A stretch of DNA of 64,000 nt from Lacrimispora xylanolytica (GTDB taxonomy: Bacteria; Bacillota; Clostridia; Lachnospirales; Lachnospiraceae), in NCBI RefSeq assembly GCF_026723765.1, contig NZ_CP113524.1:744001-808000 (forward strand), in the 5' to 3' direction. The notes beneath the pieces are model-generated. The model saw nothing but the letters and a program-made list of their open reading frames with translations, was not told where the DNA came from and searched no databases. The position numbers and the translations under genes were made by a program. Positions 16,801 to 25,737 of this stretch are shown piece by piece (positions within the stretch are counted from its first letter, which is position 1; each line of letters begins with the position of its first letter).

Positions 16801-18119
16801 ACGCTGTCCACAGTGCCGTTCTTAATGCGGATACACTTCATATCCTGGCCGCCAATATCTAAAATGCAGTCTACCTCAGGCTCGAAAAAGGCTGCCGCAT
16901 AATAGTGGGAGATGGTCTCTACCTCGCCCTCGTCAAGTAGAAAGGCTGCTTTTATAAGAGCTTCTCCATATCCGGTGGAGCAGGACCATACGATCTCACT
17001 GTCGCTGGTAAGCTGTTCTTTTATTTCCTTTATAGCTTTTACTGCGGTTGCAAGAGGGCTTCCGTTGTTGCTGCTGTAGAAGCTGTATAACAGGGTTCCG
17101 TCTTCACCAACTACGGCTGCTTTGGTAGTAGTTGATCCTGCGTCAATGCCCAGGAAACATTTTCCATGATAGGAGGAAAGCTCTCCTTTCTTCACAGAAT
17201 GACTGTCGTGACGGGCAATAAAGGAATCATATTCCTCTTTGCTGTTAAAGAGAGGTGACATTCTCTTTACTTCAAACTCCATGCGGATGCCTGTGGAGAG
17301 TCTGGATATCATCTCCTCTAAGGAAACCATGGAATCCTTGGTTTCGATTGCATTCATAGCCGCACCGATGGCTGCAAAAAGATGAGAATGATCCGGTGCG
17401 ATGATTTCGTCGTCGGATAAATTCAAGGTGCGGATAAAGGCTTTCTTTAATTCCGGAAGGAAATGCAAAGGGCCTCCCAGGAATGCAACATGGCCTCTGA
17501 TCGGCTTTCCGCAAGCCAGTCCGCTGATGGTCTGGTTTACCACTGCCTGGAAAATAGAAGCTGCTAAATCTTCCCTGGTAGCCCCTTCGTTGATGAGTGG
17601 CTGAATGTCCGTCTTGGCGAATACGCCGCAGCGGGCAGCAATTGGATAGATTGCTTTATAATTTGCTGCATATTCATTGAGTCCAGAAGCATCGGTCTGT
17701 AATAGAGCTGCCATCTGGTCAATGAACGAACCGGTACCGCCTGCGCAGATTCCGTTCATACGCTGGTCAATCCCACCGGAAAAATAGATAATTTTTGCAT
17801 CTTCTCCCCCAAGTTCGATTGCCACGTCTGTATGTGGGGCATAATCCTTAAGAGAGGTAGCGACTGCTACGACCTCCTGAACAAAGGGGACCTTTAAATG
17901 CTTGGATAAAGTCAGACCGCCGGAGCCTGTAATTCCCGGTCGAAGATCCATGGGTCCAAGTTTATCATAGGCCTTCTTTAAGAGTCCGGCCAGTGTTTCC
18001 TGTATATTTGCAAAATGGCGTTCATAATCAGAGAATAAGATCTCATTTTTCTCGTTTAATATTGCGATTTTTACCGTAGTAGAACCGATATCGATTCCTA
18101 GAGTGTTGTATGTAATCAT
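13875..18119 (-). CDS. 2-hydroxyacyl-CoA dehydratase activase, large fused form
   Basis: Fused protein of about 1414 aa. Two ASKHA ATPase domains of the BadF/HgdC type come first: [14 protein letters not shown] near residue 9 with [10 protein letters not shown], then [14 protein letters not shown] near 330 with SAGCGSFIE; the Cys in each is where the activator family holds its 4Fe-4S cluster. A DUF2229 region follows, then a C-terminal HgdB-like part ([20 protein letters not shown]). The family uses ATP-driven electron injection into dehydratases, but the partner of this long form is unknown. AAGGAGG lies 20 bases before the ATG at 18119, with GGGG-TTAA-CCCC between them. The alternative GTG at 18173 has no Shine-Dalgarno. 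A possible promoter is TTGACA-17-GACAAT (18238-18210). Confidence 0.88.
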   Translation of the reverse strand: MITYNTLGIDIGSTTVKIAILNEKNEILFSDYERHFANIQETLAGLLKKAYDKLGPMDLRPGITGSGGLTLSKHLKVPFVQEVVAVATSLKDYAPHTDVAIELGGEDAKIIYFSGGIDQRMNGICAGGTGSFIDQMAALLQTDASGLNEYAANYKAIYPIAARCGVFAKTDIQPLINEGATREDLAASIFQAVVNQTISGLACGKPIRGHVAFLGGPLHFLPELKKAFIRTLNLSDDEIIAPDHSHLFAAIGAAMNAIETKDSMVSLEEMISRLSTGIRMEFEVKRMSPLFNSKEEYDSFIARHDSHSVKKGELSSYHGKCFLGIDAGSTTTKAAVVGEDGTLLYSFYSSNNGSPLATAVKAIKEIKEQLTSDSEIVWSCSTGYGEALIKAAFLLDEGEVETISHYYAAAFFEPEVDCILDIGGQDMKCIRIKNGTVDSVQLNEACSAGCGSFIETFANSLNYKVQDFATEALFAENPTDLGTRCTVFMNSNVKQAQKEGAEVSDISAGLAYSVIKNALFKVIKITSPSDLGKHVVVQGGTFYNNAVLRSFEQISGCQAVRPDIAGIMGAFGAALIARERYEESQKTTMLSLDEILNLHYETSMARCRKCTNNCVLTVNRFDGGRKFISGNRCERGLGKEKASGDVPNLFEYKNQRMFDYDPLTEEQAERGTIGIPRVLNLYENYPFWAIFFRELKFRTVVSPQSTRNIYELGIESIPSESECYPAKLAHGHVEWLIREGIKTIFYPCIPYERNETPDAGNHFNCPIVTSYAENIKNNVEGIQTEGIRFLNPFMAFTNEEILTSRLVEVFKKEFQIPASEIKDAAHAAWDELMASRADLERMGEETLLWLKENDRHGIVLAGRPYHVDPEINHGIPELITSFGFAVLTEDSISHLAEIERPMMVTDQWMYHTRLYKAASLVKRERNLDLIQLTSFGCGLDAVTADQVNDILTGSGKIYTILKIDEVNNLGAARIRIRSLIAALKVRDKEHYEQNVVSSSYNRVMFTKEMKEEYTILCPQMSPIHFDLIEPAIRAFGYKIEVLQNHNRTAVDTGLKYVNNDACYPSLIVVGQIMDALLSGNYDLNRTAIFMSQTGGGCRASNYIGFIRRALERSGMGQIPVISVNANNMETNPGFKISLPMLTKAMQAVVYGDVFMRVVYATRPYEKIPGSANSLHERWKERCIQSLSKKSADMITFSRNIRGIIRDFDKLERNPGKKPKVGVVGEILVKFSPLANNNIVELLEAEGAEAVMPDLMDFLLYCFYNNNFKAENLGGKKSTAALSNMGISLLEFFRRTAKKELEKSRHFTAPSHIGNLADMAKDFVSIGNQTGEGWFLTGEMLELIHTGTNNIVCTQPFGCLPNHIVGKGVIKELRKTYPDSNIIAVDYDPGASEVNQLNRIKLMLSTAQKNLIKEQ

Positions 18120-18284
18120 ATGTGCGGGGTTAACCCCTGCCTCCTTTTGTGTAGAAGTAAGTTGCTGGCTCACCGAACATCAGTTTAACATAAAATAAGA
18201 AATAATACAATTGTCAGAACATGCTATTTTAATGTCAAAACTAGTAAAATTTGTTTAAGTTCACAAAATACGGTTTCATTTCGT

Positions 18285-18313
18285 TTGACAAATATCAATC
18301 GGGATTCTATAAT
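18285..18313 (+). promoter_or_regulatory. Consensus promoter of corA
   Basis: Perfect TTGACA (18285-18290), 17-bp spacer, perfect TATAAT (18308-18313). Its presence here excludes a start codon at 18285 for the downstream gene. Confidence 0.9.
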
Positions 18314-18374
18314 GTATAAGTCAAAGTCCGCCATAGGATTCATATTAATTTTTTTAGTGGAAGGGGGAAACGCT

Positions 18375-19316
18375 ATGATACAGATATATAAGACTGAGGA
18401 TGGTCTGATTCAGCAGAAAGACGAGCTTTCTCCAGGTTCCTGGATAGCGCTTACAAACCCCACTGCTACCGAGATTCTGGAAATCGCCAATACGTATAAG
18501 ATCGACCCGGATGATTTAAGAGCCCCTCTTGACGAGGAAGAGCGTTCCCGAATCCAGACAGAGGATCATTACACCTTGATTCTTGTGGACGTTCCTACTA
18601 TTGAGGAACGAAACGACAAAGACTGGTATGTGACCATACCTATGGGTATTATTACGACGGATGATGCGATTATTACGGTGTGTCTGGAAGATACCACGGT
18701 ATTAAATGCGTTTATGGATGGCCGGGTCAGGGATTTCCATACGTATATGAAAACTCGTTTTATTTTGCAGATTCTTTATAAGAACGCATCGCTTTACCTT
18801 CAGTATTTAAGGGTCATCGATAAAAAGAGCGGAGTGATTGAGGAAAAGCTTCACAAATCTACGAAGAACCGGGAGCTCATCGAGCTTTTGGAACTGGAAA
18901 AGAGTCTTGTGTACTTTACCACATCCTTACGTTCCAATGAGATGGTGCTTGAAAAACTCATGCGGAATGAAAAAATCAAAAAGTATCCGGAAGATACGGA
19001 GCTTTTGGAGGACGTCATTGTCGAGAACAAGCAGGCCATCGAGATGGCTAATATCTACAGTGGCATTTTAAGCGGAACCATGGATGCCTTTGCCTCTGTA
19101 ATTTCCAATAACTTAAATATTGTAATGAAATTTTTGGCGACGATTACCATTGTCATGTCCATACCCACCATGGTGGCAAGCTTTTATGGCATGAATGTAA
19201 ATTCCAGTGGAATGCCGTTTGCCAATCACCCCCACGGGTTTGAAATCGTATTAGGATTTACGCTGGTTCTGACTCTGATTGTAGCATGGATTTTTTCAAA
19301 AAAAGATCTCTTTTAG
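18375..19316 (+). CDS. corA: CorA-family magnesium/divalent cation transporter
   Basis: CorA-type channel, 313 aa. The large cytoplasmic N-terminal domain is followed by two C-terminal membrane helices (ATITIVMSIPTMVASF and a final hydrophobic segment) joined by the signature YGMNV and an extracellular loop. Residues about 200-250 form the long charged helix. GGGGG seven bases before the ATG at 18375 and the upstream consensus promoter set the start. It is followed at 24 bp by the rhomboid-like gene and then pyk, all co-directional. Confidence 0.92.
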   Translation: MIQIYKTEDGLIQQKDELSPGSWIALTNPTATEILEIANTYKIDPDDLRAPLDEEERSRIQTEDHYTLILVDVPTIEERNDKDWYVTIPMGIITTDDAIITVCLEDTTVLNAFMDGRVRDFHTYMKTRFILQILYKNASLYLQYLRVIDKKSGVIEEKLHKSTKNRELIELLELEKSLVYFTTSLRSNEMVLEKLMRNEKIKKYPEDTELLEDVIVENKQAIEMANIYSGILSGTMDAFASVISNNLNIVMKFLATITIVMSIPTMVASFYGMNVNSSGMPFANHPHGFEIVLGFTLVLTLIVAWIFSKKDLF

Positions 19317-19340
19317 TTTAATCAAGTAAAGGAAGAAGGC

Positions 19341-20189
19341 ATGAAATTTTTTTACAATTTGGAGCGCAAATTTAGAAAATATGCGATATCCAATCTTATG
19401 TACTATATTATTGGGATGTATGGTGTAGGGCTTTTAATGGAGCTTTTTGCACCTGGATTTTACGTCAATTATCTATCTCTCAATGCACCGAAGATTTTAA
19501 GCGGGCAGGTATGGAGAATTGTAACATTTTTGATTTACCCCCCTGGAGGCACTAATATTTTCTTTAATCTGATCAGCATGTATCTTTACTATATGCTTGG
19601 ACAGAATTTAGAAAGGATCTGGGGCGCATTTCGTTTTAACGTTTATTTCTTTATGGGAGTCATCGGACATGTGGCAGCAGCCCTTGTTGTATATATTTTT
19701 ATGGGGGATACCGTGTTTTTAACAACCGAGTATTTAAACTATTCCCTTTTCTTTGCTTTTGCTGCGACGTTTCCGGATCTGGAATTCCTTTTGTTTTTCG
19801 TGATTCCGATGAAAGCCAAATGGCTGGCAATTTTTAACGGGATATATTTCCTTTATGGGTTTATTACCGGCAATATGGCGACCAGAGTCACAATATTTAT
19901 GTCTTTATTTAACTTTATCCTCTTTTTCGTATTGACACGTAATTTGAACCGGTTCAATCCGAAAGAGATCAAAAGAAAACATAATTTTCAGAAACAGATG
20001 AAAATTATGCCCCAGGGAGGGACACACCATAAGTGTGCCGTCTGCGGACGGACCGAAAAAGATTCCCCCAACCTGGAATTCCGTTATTGTTCAAAATGTG
20101 AGGGCAATTATGAATATTGTTCTGAGCATTTGTATACACACAAACACGTTGAACCGGACCACCCCACAACCGGCAATACGACCCACTAG
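19341..20189 (+). CDS. Rhomboid-like membrane protein with C-terminal zinc-ribbon-like tail
   Basis: Membrane protein of 282 aa with about six helices arranged like a rhomboid (FFNLISMYLYYMLGQNLERIWG resembles the TM2 region). The usual catalytic GxSG is not seen: the matching segment reads NYSLFFAFAA, so protease activity is doubtful. After the last helix come a basic stretch and a cysteine/histidine-rich tail with CAVCG, YCSKCEG, YCSEH and HKHVEPDH, which suggests metal binding. Lies 24 bp after corA and 15 bp before pyk, so probably cotranscribed. Function unknown. Confidence 0.75.
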   Translation: MKFFYNLERKFRKYAISNLMYYIIGMYGVGLLMELFAPGFYVNYLSLNAPKILSGQVWRIVTFLIYPPGGTNIFFNLISMYLYYMLGQNLERIWGAFRFNVYFFMGVIGHVAAALVVYIFMGDTVFLTTEYLNYSLFFAFAATFPDLEFLLFFVIPMKAKWLAIFNGIYFLYGFITGNMATRVTIFMSLFNFILFFVLTRNLNRFNPKEIKRKHNFQKQMKIMPQGGTHHKCAVCGRTEKDSPNLEFRYCSKCEGNYEYCSEHLYTHKHVEPDHPTTGNTTH

Positions 20190-20204
20190 TTACGGAGGAT
20201 AATA

Positions 20205-21641
20205 ATGAAGAAAACAAAGATTATTTGCACAATGGGACCTAATACAAATGACCGCGAATTGATGAAAGCACTGGCATTACATGGTATGGATATTGCCAGA
20301 TTTAACTTTTCTCATGGTGACTATGAAGAGCAGAAGGCACGCCTTGATATGTTAAAGAGCGTTCGTGAAGAATTAGATCTGCCGATCGCAGCCCTTCTTG
20401 ATACAAAAGGACCGGAGATCCGTACCGGCGTCCTGGTAGATGGCAAGAAGGTAACGTTAAAGGAAGGAGATACCTATACTTTAACAACGGAAGATATTGT
20501 CGGCGATGCTGCCAGAGGTCATATTACTTACGATGGACTCGCTAAGGACGTTACAAAAGGAAACCGCATTCTGATTGATGACGGCTTAATTGAGCTTGAA
20601 GTTCTGGAAGTAAAAGGCAAAGAAATCCATTGCACCATTGTGAATGGAGGAGAGCTGGGAGAGAGAAAGGGTGTTAACGTGCCTAACGTTAAGATCAAGC
20701 TTCCTGCACTGACAGAAAAAGATAAACAGGATATTCAGTTTGGTATTGAACAGGGATTTGACTTTATTGCAGCTTCCTTTGTACGTACCGCTGATGCCAT
20801 CAGAGAAATCAAGGATATCCTTGCTTTAAACGGTTCCAACATGGCAGTTATTGCCAAGATTGAGAATGCAGAAGGAATTGAAAACCTGGATGATATCATT
20901 GAAGTAAGTGATGGAATCATGGTTGCCCGTGGAGATATGGGTGTTGAGATTCCTGCTCAGGAAGTACCATTTGTTCAGAAGAGCATCATTGACAAATGTA
21001 ATGTTGCTTGTAAGCCGGTTATTACAGCCACTCAGATGCTGGATTCCATGATCCGTAACCCGCGTCCAACAAGAGCCGAGGTAACTGACGTTGCCAATGC
21101 GGTTTACGATGGTACCGATGCAGTTATGCTATCTGGTGAGACTGCTATGGGTAAATATCCGGTTGAAGCTCTTACTATGATGGCTTCCATCGTAGAAGAG
21201 TCAGAGAAGCATCTGGATTACAATGCATTCCGTCAGCGTAGAGTATCTGCTGCCAACGAGCATAACGTATCCAATGCGGTTTGCTATTCTTCTGTTGCTA
21301 CTGCCCGCGACTTAGATGCAAAGGCGATCGTAGCACCAAGTATCAGCGGTTTTACCACAAGACTGTTATCCAAGTGGAGACCTGAAAGCCAGATCATCGG
21401 TTTATCTCCAAGTTCCTCAGCTCTTCGTCAGATGCAGCTTTACTGGGGTGTTAAGCCATTCCATGCAAAGCGTGCAGAATCTACTGACGTGCTGATCTAC
21501 TCCTCCATGGAGCTTTTAAAGGAGAAGGGAATTGTAAAGGAGAATGACACTGTAGTCGTTACTGCAGGCGTTGTAAATCCGGTGAGAAAGCATGAAGCAG
21601 CAGCTCACACCAACATCATGCGTGTGGTAAATGTAAACTAA
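20205..21641 (+). CDS. pyk: Pyruvate kinase
   Basis: Glycolytic enzyme converting PEP and ADP to pyruvate and ATP, 478 aa. Signature segments are the N-terminal KTKIICTMGPNT, FNFSHGDYEEQ, LDTKGPEIRTG, the active-site IAKIENAEGIENLDDI, GIMVARGDMGVEIP and VANAVYDGTDAVMLSGETA. It lacks the extra PEP-utiliser domain found at the C-terminus of Bacillus-type enzymes. GGAGG precedes the ATG. A terminator follows. Confidence 0.97.
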   Translation: MKKTKIICTMGPNTNDRELMKALALHGMDIARFNFSHGDYEEQKARLDMLKSVREELDLPIAALLDTKGPEIRTGVLVDGKKVTLKEGDTYTLTTEDIVGDAARGHITYDGLAKDVTKGNRILIDDGLIELEVLEVKGKEIHCTIVNGGELGERKGVNVPNVKIKLPALTEKDKQDIQFGIEQGFDFIAASFVRTADAIREIKDILALNGSNMAVIAKIENAEGIENLDDIIEVSDGIMVARGDMGVEIPAQEVPFVQKSIIDKCNVACKPVITATQMLDSMIRNPRPTRAEVTDVANAVYDGTDAVMLSGETAMGKYPVEALTMMASIVEESEKHLDYNAFRQRRVSAANEHNVSNAVCYSSVATARDLDAKAIVAPSISGFTTRLLSKWRPESQIIGLSPSSSALRQMQLYWGVKPFHAKRAESTDVLIYSSMELLKEKGIVKENDTVVVTAGVVNPVRKHEAAAHTNIMRVVNVN

Positions 21642-21683
21642 TTGATTTATATTTTTGAATAAATATACAAAAAAAGTGTGGAC

Positions 21684-21745
21684 AAAAGAGTCTATCCCCG
21701 GTACAATGTAGCTTACTAGCAGGAATGCCGGAGAAGGCTCTTTTT
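21684..21745 (+). terminator. Terminator after pyk
   Basis: AAAAGAGTCT pairs with AGGCTCTTTT (one G-U) across a long apical region that holds a second, weaker stem, followed by a T-tract. It ends 34 bp before the lysA start codon. Confidence 0.65.
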
Positions 21746-21778
21746 GCATAGTTTAACTTACGAGAGGAGAGGAAAGCT

Positions 21779-23056
21779 TTGGAAAAGACACCATTTGTTA
21801 CCAAGGAAAAATTATTAGAAATTGTGAAAGAATATCCAACTCCCTTTCATATTTATGATGAAAAGGGAATCAGGGAGAATGCAGAAAAACTGAAACAGGC
21901 ATTTTCCTGGAATAAAGGTTACCGGGAGTATTTTGCAGTCAAGGCTACTCCGAATCCGTTTATCCTTAACATCTTAAAGGATTATGGCTGCGGGGCTGAC
22001 TGTTCATCCATGACAGAACTTATGATGTCTGATGCCATTGGCTTTTCCGGCTCTGATATCATGTTCTCCTCCAACGATACTCCCGCAGAGGAATTCCAGT
22101 ATGCAGATAAGGTGGGCGGTATCATCAATCTTGACGATATTACCCACATTGATTTTCTGGAAAAAGCCATCGGCCATATTCCGGAGACTATAAGCTGCCG
22201 GTACAATCCAGGCGGAATCTTTAAAATCAGCAATGATATTATGGATAATCCTGGAGATTCCAAATATGGAATGACGACAGAGCAGATATTTGAGGCGTTT
22301 AAGATCTTAAAGAGCAAGGGAGCAAAAGAGTTTGGCATCCATGCATTTTTAGCCAGCAACACGGTGACCAATGAATATTATCCTCTGCTTGCAAAAGTAA
22401 TGTTTGAACTTGCAGTGAAGCTGAAAGAGGAGACGGGTGCCCATATTACCTTTATTAATCTGTCAGGCGGAATCGGTATTCCATACCGTCCGGGACAGGA
22501 GCCTAATGATATTATAGCCATTGGGGAGGGGGTAAGAAAGGTTTACGAAGAAATTCTGGTACCGGAAGGCATGGGAGACGTAGCCATCTATACGGAGCTT
22601 GGACGTTTCATGCTGGGACCTTATGGCGGACTTGTGACCGAAGCCATTCATGAAAAGCATACCCACAAGGAATACATTGGAGTGGATGCCTGCGCAGTCA
22701 ATCTTATGCGTCCGGCTATGTACGGGGCGTACCATCACATTACTGTTATGGGAAAAGAGAAGGAAGCATGCAGCCACAAGTACGATGTAGTTGGTTCCCT
22801 TTGTGAAAATAACGATAAATTTGCCATTGACCGGATGCTTCCGGAGATCTCTATGGGGGATCTGCTATTTATCCATGATACAGGAGCCCACGGTTATGCC
22901 ATGGGTTATAATTACAATGGAAAGCTAAGGTCCGCAGAGCTGCTTTTAAAAGAAAATGGAGAGGTTGACTTGATCCGAAGAGCCGAAACTCCAAAGGATT
23001 ACTTTGCCACATTTGATTTTTGTGATATTTTAAAGGACGTAAAGTACGATTTATAA
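21779..23056 (+). CDS. lysA: Diaminopimelate decarboxylase
   Basis: PLP-dependent fold-type III decarboxylase, last step of lysine synthesis, 425 aa. The PLP-lysine motif is YFAVKATPNPF near residue 50; the phosphate-binding Gly-rich segment is LSGGIGIPYRPG; the dimer-partner cysteine/glutamate region is VGSLCENNDKFA; the C-terminal block is DTGAHGYAMGYNYNG. The start is TTG with AGGAGAGG seven to ten bases upstream. It is a single gene between two terminators. Confidence 0.9.
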   Translation: MEKTPFVTKEKLLEIVKEYPTPFHIYDEKGIRENAEKLKQAFSWNKGYREYFAVKATPNPFILNILKDYGCGADCSSMTELMMSDAIGFSGSDIMFSSNDTPAEEFQYADKVGGIINLDDITHIDFLEKAIGHIPETISCRYNPGGIFKISNDIMDNPGDSKYGMTTEQIFEAFKILKSKGAKEFGIHAFLASNTVTNEYYPLLAKVMFELAVKLKEETGAHITFINLSGGIGIPYRPGQEPNDIIAIGEGVRKVYEEILVPEGMGDVAIYTELGRFMLGPYGGLVTEAIHEKHTHKEYIGVDACAVNLMRPAMYGAYHHITVMGKEKEACSHKYDVVGSLCENNDKFAIDRMLPEISMGDLLFIHDTGAHGYAMGYNYNGKLRSAELLLKENGEVDLIRRAETPKDYFATFDFCDILKDVKYDL

Positions 23057-23073
23057 TAGAAATATAATAGAGG

Positions 23074-23118
23074 AAAGGGGTCCTGTGACATGTAGTTGTC
23101 AATGGGAGCCCCTTTTTT
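23074..23118 (+). terminator. Terminator of lysA
   Basis: AAAGGGG/CCCCTTT with inner pairing TCC/GGA and TGACA/TGTCA, followed by six T. Confidence 0.85.
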
Positions 23119-23134
23119 CTGATTTTAAACAGAA

Positions 23135-23242
23135 AAATCCCTGTGCCTTACGACACAGGGGAGATTTCTTAGGATTTTCGGATTTCAAAAAGGGTAAAAG
23201 GATAATTGCTATACATTGTGCATTTCTTATGTCATTAGTATA
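23135..23242 (-). ncRNA. Possible minus-strand small RNA
   Basis: The 350-base gap between lysA and the subtilase holds, on the minus strand, an extended -10 (TGT-TATACT, 23245-23237) with no good -35 and, about 100 bases further on, a hairpin (CCCTGTG/CACAGGG plus flanking AAATC/GATTT, 23135-23167) followed by five T. Together they could make a short untranslated RNA. Weak evidence; the rest of the gap shows nothing. Confidence 0.3.
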
Positions 23243-23406
23243 ACACACCCCCTCGGTAAAAGTTTGTATATTGTTTGAATAGATTATGAAGATTTTCTTA
23301 ATATCGTCTTATGTAAATTAGCGGGAACGCAAAAATTTACTCCTGAAATGAAACCATGGAAGTCACTGTGGAATATCCTAATAAAAAAGGAATCAGGTAG
23401 TGGACT

Positions 23407-24297
23407 GTGGATCATGTAAGAGATGCAATACATTGTGACATGGCTTACCGCATGGGTCTTACTGGGCGGGGCATAGGTGTTGCAGTGCTTGATACGGGAA
23501 TTTATCTTCATGAGGACTTCGAACATAGAGTAGCAGCTTTCGTGGATATTGTTCACCGCAGGCGGGATGCTTATGACGATAATGGTCATGGTACCCATAT
23601 TGCTGGAATTATTGGAGGAAGCGGAAGCGCTTCCGATGGAAAATATATGGGGATTGCACCAGAGTGTCACATCGTAATGCTTAAGGTTCTTGATAAAAAG
23701 GGGAATGGATATGCTTCAGATGTGCTGGCCGGTTTAAAATGGGTCCGCGATAACCGGGAACGGTATGGAATCCGTATTGTCAACATTTCCGTTGGTTCCT
23801 TTTCAAGAAAAGGTATGACGGAAAATTCAGTCCTGGTGCGGGGAGTCAATGCGGCCTGGGATGACGGCCTTGTGGTCTGTGTAGCAGCAGGCAACATGGG
23901 ACCTGGCTCCAATACCATTACAACTCCTGGTATCAGCAGGAAGGTGATTACGGTAGGGTGTTCCGACGATTATAAGGAAGTTAATGTTATGGGGAACCGG
24001 ATGATTGATTATTCCGGAAGGGGCCCCACCGGTGCCTGTATCTGCAAACCGGAAATAATTGCTCCGGGAGCAGGAATCATGAGCTGCTCCAATGAACCGG
24101 GAGAATATCAAAGTAAGAGCGGTACTTCTATGTCAACGCCTCTGGTTTCAGGGGCAATTGCGCTTTTGCTGCAGAAATATCCTTATATGAACAACAGAGA
24201 TGTGAAGCTGATGCTTCGGGAGAGGGCCGTTGACTTAGGGCTTCCCATCAATCAGCAGGGATGGGGGCTTCTTGATGTGGAGAGGCTTTTGCTGTAA
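23407..24297 (+). CDS. Intracellular subtilisin-like serine protease (S8)
   Basis: Subtilase of 296 aa without signal peptide or propeptide, so probably cytoplasmic, like AprX/Isp-type enzymes. The catalytic triad is complete: Asp29 in AVLDTG, His61 in NGHGTH, Ser241 in SGTSMSTP, with oxyanion Asn163 in AAGNMGPG. The start is GTG; an in-frame TAG at 23398-23400 rules out any longer version. The Shine-Dalgarno is mediocre. It stands alone, followed by a perfect 13-bp inverted repeat. Confidence 0.88.
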   Translation: MDHVRDAIHCDMAYRMGLTGRGIGVAVLDTGIYLHEDFEHRVAAFVDIVHRRRDAYDDNGHGTHIAGIIGGSGSASDGKYMGIAPECHIVMLKVLDKKGNGYASDVLAGLKWVRDNRERYGIRIVNISVGSFSRKGMTENSVLVRGVNAAWDDGLVVCVAAGNMGPGSNTITTPGISRKVITVGCSDDYKEVNVMGNRMIDYSGRGPTGACICKPEIIAPGAGIMSCSNEPGEYQSKSGTSMSTPLVSGAIALLLQKYPYMNNRDVKLMLRERAVDLGLPINQQGWGLLDVERLLL

Positions 24298-24311
24298 GGA
24301 ATGGCATTCAA

Positions 24312-24345
24312 AATCCGGGTCTGTTAAGGATGACAGACCCGGATT
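24312..24345 (+). terminator. Hairpin after the subtilase gene
   Basis: Perfect 13-bp inverted repeat AATCCGGGTCTGT-N8-complement. The T-tract on the plus strand is poor, so termination efficiency is uncertain. Confidence 0.65.
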
Positions 24346-24354
24346 ATAAAAACC

Positions 24355-24383
24355 TTGCAGGAGGGACCAGCCTGTGATATAGT
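24355..24383 (+). promoter_or_regulatory. Promoter of an orphan small RNA
   Basis: TTGCAG (24355-24360), 17-bp spacer, TATAGT (24378-24383). There is no open reading frame of note between it and the terminator at 24449. Confidence 0.6.
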
Positions 24384-24389
24384 TAGCTT

Positions 24390-24449
24390 ACATTCTAAAG
24401 GTATCATGCCTTTTTTAGTACTCATCCGGCAGCTCGCCGGGATTTTTTC
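24390..24449 (+). ncRNA. Candidate small RNA between the subtilase gene and recA
   Basis: About 60 bases from the predicted start to the end of a terminator. It contains a first hairpin (CTAAAGG with CCTTT..TAG) and a second, CCGGC-AGCTC-GCCGG (24426-24440), followed by GATTTTTT. recA has its own promoter further downstream, so this transcript seems independent. I do not recognise a known family. Confidence 0.5.
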
Positions 24450-24519
24450 ACTGTATGAAATTTTAGGCCGGACAGGCAGGGAGTGTGATGCTGATTGGAC
24501 TAATACATGAAATTACTAG

Positions 24520-24548
24520 TTGACATTTGCCGTAAAATATACTATTAT
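24520..24548 (+). promoter_or_regulatory. recA promoter
   Basis: TTGACA (24520-24525), 17-bp spacer, TATTAT (24543-24548), 42 bp before the start codon. A LexA box lies just downstream of the -10. Confidence 0.85.
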
Positions 24549-24561
24549 TATGAGTAGAAGA

Positions 24562-24575
24562 AGAACATTTGTTCG
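24562..24575. promoter_or_regulatory. LexA (SOS) box of recA
   Basis: AGAACATTTGTTCG contains GAAC-N4-GTTC, the core of the Gram-positive LexA/DinR box. It covers the start of transcription of recA, the expected position for SOS repression. Confidence 0.85.
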
Positions 24576-24589
24576 TGTTGGAGGATAAG

Positions 24590-25684
24590 ATGAATAAAGA
24601 TGATAAGCTGAAAGCACTGGATGCCGCCCTTACACAGATAGAGAAAGCATATGGAAAAGGTTCTGTTATGAAGCTGGGTGACAGTGGAACCAATATGAAT
24701 GTAGAAACCATTCCCACAGGAGCCCTGAGTCTTGATATCGCCTTAGGATTAGGCGGAATCCCAAAGGGAAGAGTCGTTGAGATCTACGGACCTGAATCAA
24801 GCGGTAAGACTACGGTGGCACTCCATGTTATTGCAGAAGTTCAAAAGCGTGGCGGAATCGCTGGTTTTATTGATGCGGAGCACGCCCTTGATCCTGTTTA
24901 CGCTAAGAAAATCGGAGTTGATATTGATAACCTTTACATATCCCAGCCAGATAACGGTGAGCAGGCACTTGAGATTACTGAGACCATGGTACGCTCAGGA
25001 GCAGTGGATATCGTAATCGTTGACTCCGTTGCAGCTCTTGTTCCCAAGGCTGAGATCGAGGGAGACATGGGAGATTCCCACGTAGGACTTCAGGCAAGAC
25101 TTATGTCCCAGGCCCTCAGAAAGCTGACAGCAGTCATCAGCAAATCCAATTGTATCGTACTTTTCATCAACCAGCTTCGTGAGAAGGTTGGTGTTATGTT
25201 CGGCAGCCCTGAGACCACCACAGGCGGACGTGCCCTTAAGTTCTATGCCTCTGTTCGTATGGATATCCGTAAGATTGAGACCTTAAAGCAGGGCGGCGAT
25301 ATGGTAGGTAACAGGGCGAGAATCAAGGTAGTTAAGAATAAGATTGCTCCTCCTTTTAAGGAAGCGGAATTTGATATCATGTTCGGCAAGGGGATTTCCA
25401 GAGAAGGCGATGTTTTAGATCTGGCGGTGAAGGAGAATATTGTGGAAAAGAGCGGAGCCTGGTTTGCATATAACAATGCAAAGATTGGTCAGGGCCGTGA
25501 AAACGCTAAGATCTACCTTCAGGATAATCCGGCAATCTGCTTAGAGATCGAGAATAAGGTCCGTATGAATTACGGCCTGCCAATCGAAGGCGGAGTGGAT
25601 GCACCGGCAGCAGATGGTGCAGGTGCCAAGGAAAGCAAACGCATCAAGGCAGAGGAGAATAAGGAAGCTTCCTCAAAGGAATAA
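24590..25684 (+). CDS. recA: Recombinase RecA
   Basis: Strand-exchange ATPase and LexA co-protease, 364 aa. Walker [10 protein letters not shown] at 67-75, Walker B region [15 protein letters not shown]2 loop [23 protein letters not shown] and a charged C-terminal tail ending KEASSKE. A frame extends upstream to 24569, but GGAGG directly before the ATG at 24590 and the LexA box show the true start. recX follows after 53 bp. Confidence 0.98.
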   Translation: MNKDDKLKALDAALTQIEKAYGKGSVMKLGDSGTNMNVETIPTGALSLDIALGLGGIPKGRVVEIYGPESSGKTTVALHVIAEVQKRGGIAGFIDAEHALDPVYAKKIGVDIDNLYISQPDNGEQALEITETMVRSGAVDIVIVDSVAALVPKAEIEGDMGDSHVGLQARLMSQALRKLTAVISKSNCIVLFINQLREKVGVMFGSPETTTGGRALKFYASVRMDIRKIETLKQGGDMVGNRARIKVVKNKIAPPFKEAEFDIMFGKGISREGDVLDLAVKENIVEKSGAWFAYNNAKIGQGRENAKIYLQDNPAICLEIENKVRMNYGLPIEGGVDAPAADGAGAKESKRIKAEENKEASSKE

Positions 25685-25737
25685 GCTTTTGCTCTAAATA
25701 AGCAGTTGTAATATAATAGAAAGAATAAGGGACACTC

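Noticed and set aside
18285-18374. 30-codon N-terminal extension of corA
   Set aside because: It begins on the -35 of a perfect promoter, so these codons are upstream of the transcript or in its untranslated part.
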